Shown here one piece after another: positions 61,653 to 64,000 of a stretch of DNA of 64,000 nucleotides. Under the pieces are notes generated by a model, which was given only the letters and a program-made list of their open reading frames with translations, searched no databases and had not been told where the DNA came from. How positions within the stretch are numbered: the stretch's first letter is position 1; every line of letters begins with the position of its first letter. Made by a program: the position numbers and the translations under genes. This DNA is from Micromonospora sp. NBC_00389 (GTDB lineage Bacteria; Actinomycetota; Actinomycetes; Mycobacteriales; Micromonosporaceae): NCBI RefSeq assembly GCF_036059255.1, contig NZ_CP107947.1, forward strand, positions 6,882,001 to 6,946,000, written 5' to 3'.

Positions 61653-62149
61653 GCCCGCGTGGTCGCAAGGTCGCGTTGGTGATGCACATCGGGTGTTCGG
61701 TCGGCTGGCTAGGCGCAATTGTGACGTCTTTGGTCCTCGCCGTGGCGGGTTGGCTCGCTAGTGACGCTGCGACGACGCGTGGGGCCTACGTTGTTCTGGA
61801 GGTCGTCGCCTGGTACGCCCTCATCCCGTTGAGCCTCGCGTCCCTGCTTACCGGTCTCGTCCAGTCCCTAGGCAGCAGGTGGGGGTTGTTCCGGCACTAT
61901 TGGGTCCTCACAAAGCTGGCGATGAACCTTGTCGCGGTCGGCGTGCTCGTGCTGTACATGCAGACCCTGGGGTATCTGGCGACGCTGGCCCGGAACGCGA
62001 CCAGCCCGGCAGATCTCAATCTCCTGCGCAGTCCCTCCCCTGTCCTGCATGCCGGGGCAGCGGTGGCGCTCCTGCTCACGGCGTTGGTCCTGTCCGTGGT
62101 CAAGCCCCGAGGGCTCACCAGCTACGGACACCGCAAGGCGCACCCTTGA
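61634..62149 (+). CDS. Four-span membrane protein (DUF2269-like)
   Basis: A 171-residue membrane protein with four hydrophobic segments: VALVMHIGCSVGWLGAIVTS, the AWYALIPLSLASLLTGLVQSL region, LAMNLVAVGVLVLYMQTLGY and AGAAVALLLTALVLSVVKP. The conserved His in the first segment and the LFRHYWVLTK loop fit DUF2269-like proteins. Its function is unknown. GTG at 61634 or 61643 is the start. It follows and overlaps the small His-tailed protein in a TetR-flanked unit. Confidence 0.72.
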   Translation: MPVVRLSPRGRKVALVMHIGCSVGWLGAIVTSLVLAVAGWLASDAATTRGAYVVLEVVAWYALIPLSLASLLTGLVQSLGSRWGLFRHYWVLTKLAMNLVAVGVLVLYMQTLGYLATLARNATSPADLNLLRSPSPVLHAGAAVALLLTALVLSVVKPRGLTSYGHRKAHP

Positions 62150-62640
62150 CCACCCTTGCGGCGGCGTTGCGCTCAGCCAGCCGATCATCGTGTCGCGGTG
62201 TACCAGTGGGCGCTGCTTCCCAGCTCGGAGGCCATCTATGGCAGGCGCCGCCCTTCCCTGCGCGACTGGTGGCCGGCTGGTTACGACGGCGATGTCGCTC
62301 GCTCCGCCATCCCCGCAGGAATCGACAGCGCGAATGATGGCTGACGGCCTGCTGCATGCCTGGGTTGCACTGGGGACGATCAGAGGATGAGTGGCCCGGT
62401 CTCGCGCGTGTCGTGTTGGCGCGCGGTCGGGCCACGCCTCGTTCGACCGGTAGCTGATCCGGGATCGAACGTGGGTGAGTTGGCCATCGGTGTTCGACGC
62501 GTCGATATCACCGGGTCCTCGCTTTCACGTCGCCGCTGGTCCCCCATCCGTACCCGCTTCCACCCACTACTAACAGGCGGTAGTAGACGGGTTGACGGTG
62601 CCTGTGTAACCTCCGGTGTGATCGGCCCGGCCCCGCACAT
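62150..62640. other. Non-coding region before the NlpC/P60 leader
   Basis: About 490 nt with no supportable gene. Several open frames occur on both strands, but none shows a domain or ribosome binding site. The leader of the NlpC/P60 gene begins near its right end. Confidence 0.5.
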
Positions 62641-62715
62641 CAGGCGTGGAGGTGCCGCCGTATGCGGATGGCCGCTCAACCTGCCCGACGACATGTCAGC
62701 TAAATCCGCTCGGCC
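62641..62715 (+). ncRNA. Candidate c-di-AMP (ydaO/yuaA) riboswitch 3' part
   Basis: The segment before the NlpC/P60 gene includes CTGCCCGACGACATGTCAGC and TAAATCCG (62680-62709), close to the ydaO 3' consensus CCCGAAnCCGnCAGCTAA. In actinomycetes this riboswitch typically controls cell-wall NlpC/P60 hydrolases, matching the gene immediately downstream. The 5' conserved blocks are not evident, so the call is tentative. Confidence 0.35.
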
Positions 62716-62728
62716 GAGAGGGTGTGCA

Positions 62729-63712
62729 GTGGTGAGGTCACGCATGAACCGCCTGCTGGTCGGCGCGGTCATGGTCGCGTTGATCAGTGTCGCAGGCGGG
62801 GCGAGCGTCGCGGTGCCGGCGCGGGCCGAGCCGTCGGCGGCTGAGATCGAGCGGCAGCTCGATGCGGCGTGGGAGAAACTCGAACCGGTCATCGAGCAGT
62901 ACAACGGGATCCACGCCGAGCTGCAGTCCAACAAGGCCAAGTCCGCGGAACTGCAGAAAAAGATCGCGCCCCTGCAACTACGAGTTGAACTGTCCCAGGG
63001 ACAGGTGAACGGGCTGGCGGCGCGGCAGTATCGGCTGGGCCCTGCCTCGTACATCAACGCCGTCCTGGCGACGGGCGACCCGCAGTCGATGTCGGATCGG
63101 TTGGCGATGCTCGACTACGTCGCGCGGTCCAACAACCGGGCAATCGCCGGGGTGGTGGCAACGCGCGATGACCTGATGCGTCAGCGCGCAAGCATCGAAA
63201 CGCTGGTCGCGAAGCAGAAGCGACTGGACGCCGAACTCGCGGGACGACGCAAGGTAATTCAGGCCGAAGTCGACCGGCTCGAGACGTTGCGGACTCGAAG
63301 CGCCGGCGGATCAAGCGCGTCGACGGCGTCGCTGCGGATCGGCTCCTGCCCAGCGATCAACCCCGGCGGTGCCGCCGGGACAGCGGTGAAGGTGGCGTGC
63401 GCGCAAATCGGCAAACCGTATGTCTGGGGTTCGGATGGGCCGGACTCCTTTGACTGCTCGGGGCTGACCCAGTACGCGTGGAAGGCGGCGGGAGTGTCGC
63501 TGACCCACTTCACCGGCGCCCAGTGGCGCCAGGGAACCCCTGTCGCCCGGGCCGATCTGCGCTCCGGGGACCTGGTCTTCTTCTACAGCGACCTGCATCA
63601 CGTCGGCATGTATGTAGGCAACGGCCTTATCGTTCACGCTTCTCGTGCCGGGGTGCCGGTGAAGATGGCGCGTCTGGACACCATGCCGTACATGGGCGCG
63701 CGTCGACCCTGA
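62729..63712 (+). CDS. Secreted NlpC/P60 cell-wall hydrolase (C40 peptidase)
   Basis: A 327-residue exported peptidoglycan hydrolase. The signal peptide (~1-33) ends at PARA. Residues ~36-190 form a coiled coil as in RipA-like proteins. The C-terminal NlpC/P60 domain has C243 (FDCSGLTQYAWKAAG), H291 (HVGMYVG) and H303 (VHAS). It cleaves D-glutamyl-diaminopimelate bonds in peptide stems. I use the GTG at 62729, seven nt after GAGAGG; a GTG one codon on and an ATG at 62744 are alternatives. Regulation by c-di-AMP is possible given the leader. Confidence 0.9.
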   Translation: MVRSRMNRLLVGAVMVALISVAGGASVAVPARAEPSAAEIERQLDAAWEKLEPVIEQYNGIHAELQSNKAKSAELQKKIAPLQLRVELSQGQVNGLAARQYRLGPASYINAVLATGDPQSMSDRLAMLDYVARSNNRAIAGVVATRDDLMRQRASIETLVAKQKRLDAELAGRRKVIQAEVDRLETLRTRSAGGSSASTASLRIGSCPAINPGGAAGTAVKVACAQIGKPYVWGSDGPDSFDCSGLTQYAWKAAGVSLTHFTGAQWRQGTPVARADLRSGDLVFFYSDLHHVGMYVGNGLIVHASRAGVPVKMARLDTMPYMGARRP

Positions 63713-63931
63713 GCGAAGGCGGGCATCGCAAGCCAGGCCATGCCGTGCTACTGGCGGGAACGCGAGCTGAGCATCAGGACGGCTACTGGACGGCTTACGG
63801 TCACAGCTGGGATTGAGCACGGCGTTGAGGCGCATGTTGCGTCTCCGGCGACCGTCGCCAAGGGTTGTTCAGGTCCGATGAAGACCCGCTCACCGGGCAG
63901 GTGACGGGCTGGCGGCAGGCATGCCGGCCTA
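63713..63931. other. Non-coding region after the NlpC/P60 gene
   Basis: About 220 nt without a recognisable gene. It ends at a CTAG beside what looks like the terminal repeat of an IS5-type element. Confidence 0.4.
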
Positions 63932-64000
63932 GGCAGTGTCTTCAAAGGATCTTGGTGTCGGATGATGTAGCGCGTGGGTCGTCGCTACGAGTTGTCTGAC
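63932..64000 (+). mobile_element. Left end of an IS5-type element (partial)
   Basis: From 63932 (GGCAGTGTCTTCAAAGGATC, next to CTAG) the sequence resembles an IS5-family left end. A GTG at 63974 begins VGRRYELSD, the N-terminus of a typical IS5-type transposase, which runs off the window edge. Only nine codons are visible. Confidence 0.5.

Noticed and set aside
1..64000. tRNA, rRNA and replication origin or rep genes
   Set aside because: Scanned by eye for conserved tRNA ends, rRNA segments and Rep/ParA motifs; none recognised. A tRNAscan/Infernal run would be decisive.

Overview
The window is GC-rich throughout. It has many GTG starts, 1-14 nt stop/start overlaps inside operons, and AGGAGG-type ribosome binding sites. 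Together with actinobacterial gene arrangements (pcaIJFHGBL with a fused pcaL, single-chain indolepyruvate:ferredoxin oxidoreductase, actinobacterial IS types) this points to an actinomycete, probably one of the Pseudonocardia/Micromonospora/Rhodococcus-like catabolic specialists. I see no rRNA, tRNA, CRISPR array or replication gene. The mixture of catabolic operons, insertion sequences and decayed genes fits a genomic island or large plasmid.

Layout. (A) 1-12,235: a peripheral catabolic cluster of unknown substrate. A minus-strand operon encodes an SsuA/NMT1-type ABC importer, an MmgE/PrpD protein, an ACMSD-type amidohydrolase, a cyclase-family hydrolase, a DUF35 protein and a thiolase-like protein that runs off the left edge. 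Beside it are an enolase-superfamily enzyme, its IclR regulator and a divergent acyl-CoA ligase. Three related GAGAC/GTCTC elements sit at the three promoters and look like the IclR operators. (B) 12,236-14,107: a dead IS and a solo tail of a second IS type. (C) 14,108-20,569: a GntR regulator and MFS carrier, a four-component ring-hydroxylating dioxygenase ([3Fe-4S] ferredoxin, FAD reductase, alpha, beta) and an IclR regulator. (D) 20,576-25,294: an IS5-type element inside a larger inverted repeat, then a tripartite tricarboxylate transporter (tctA-tctB-tctC). (E) 25,295-34,058: a dehydrogenase, a class II aldolase-family protein (possible aromatic decarboxylase), then the complete protocatechuate branch pcaI-J-F-H-G-B-L. 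C, D and E read as uptake, dihydroxylation, rearomatisation, decarboxylation and ring cleavage of a phthalate-like aromatic acid.

(F) 34,225-35,891: a shredded Nudix gene cut by a frameshifted IS. (G) 35,973-51,722: an amino-acid or amine-like cluster. It has a Liv-type ABC importer, an Asp/Glu racemase-family enzyme, a DadA-like oxidase, RidA, an SDR, a paired APH-type kinase and acyl-CoA dehydrogenase, GntR and PucR regulators, and a 1163-residue indolepyruvate:ferredoxin oxidoreductase. (H) 51,747-55,394: fragments of a sirtuin and an SDR, then HAD, SDR and MaoC genes and a second, decayed APH kinase. HAD, APH kinase and acyl-CoA dehydrogenase are the three modules fused in mammalian ACAD10, so G and H may together handle 4-hydroxyacyl-CoAs.

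(I) 55,412-58,780: an intact IS110-family transposase, a short DUF4297-like (Cap4 nuclease-like) protein, and a frameshifted SCP1.201-type deaminase toxin tail directly followed by an Imm1-type immunity gene. (J) 58,951-64,000: a truncated DHA2 efflux pump, a CopZ copper chaperone behind CsoR-like palindromes, IS debris, a TetR regulator divergent from two small membrane proteins, a secreted NlpC/P60 hydrolase with a possible c-di-AMP riboswitch tail, and the first codons of another IS5-type transposase at the right edge.
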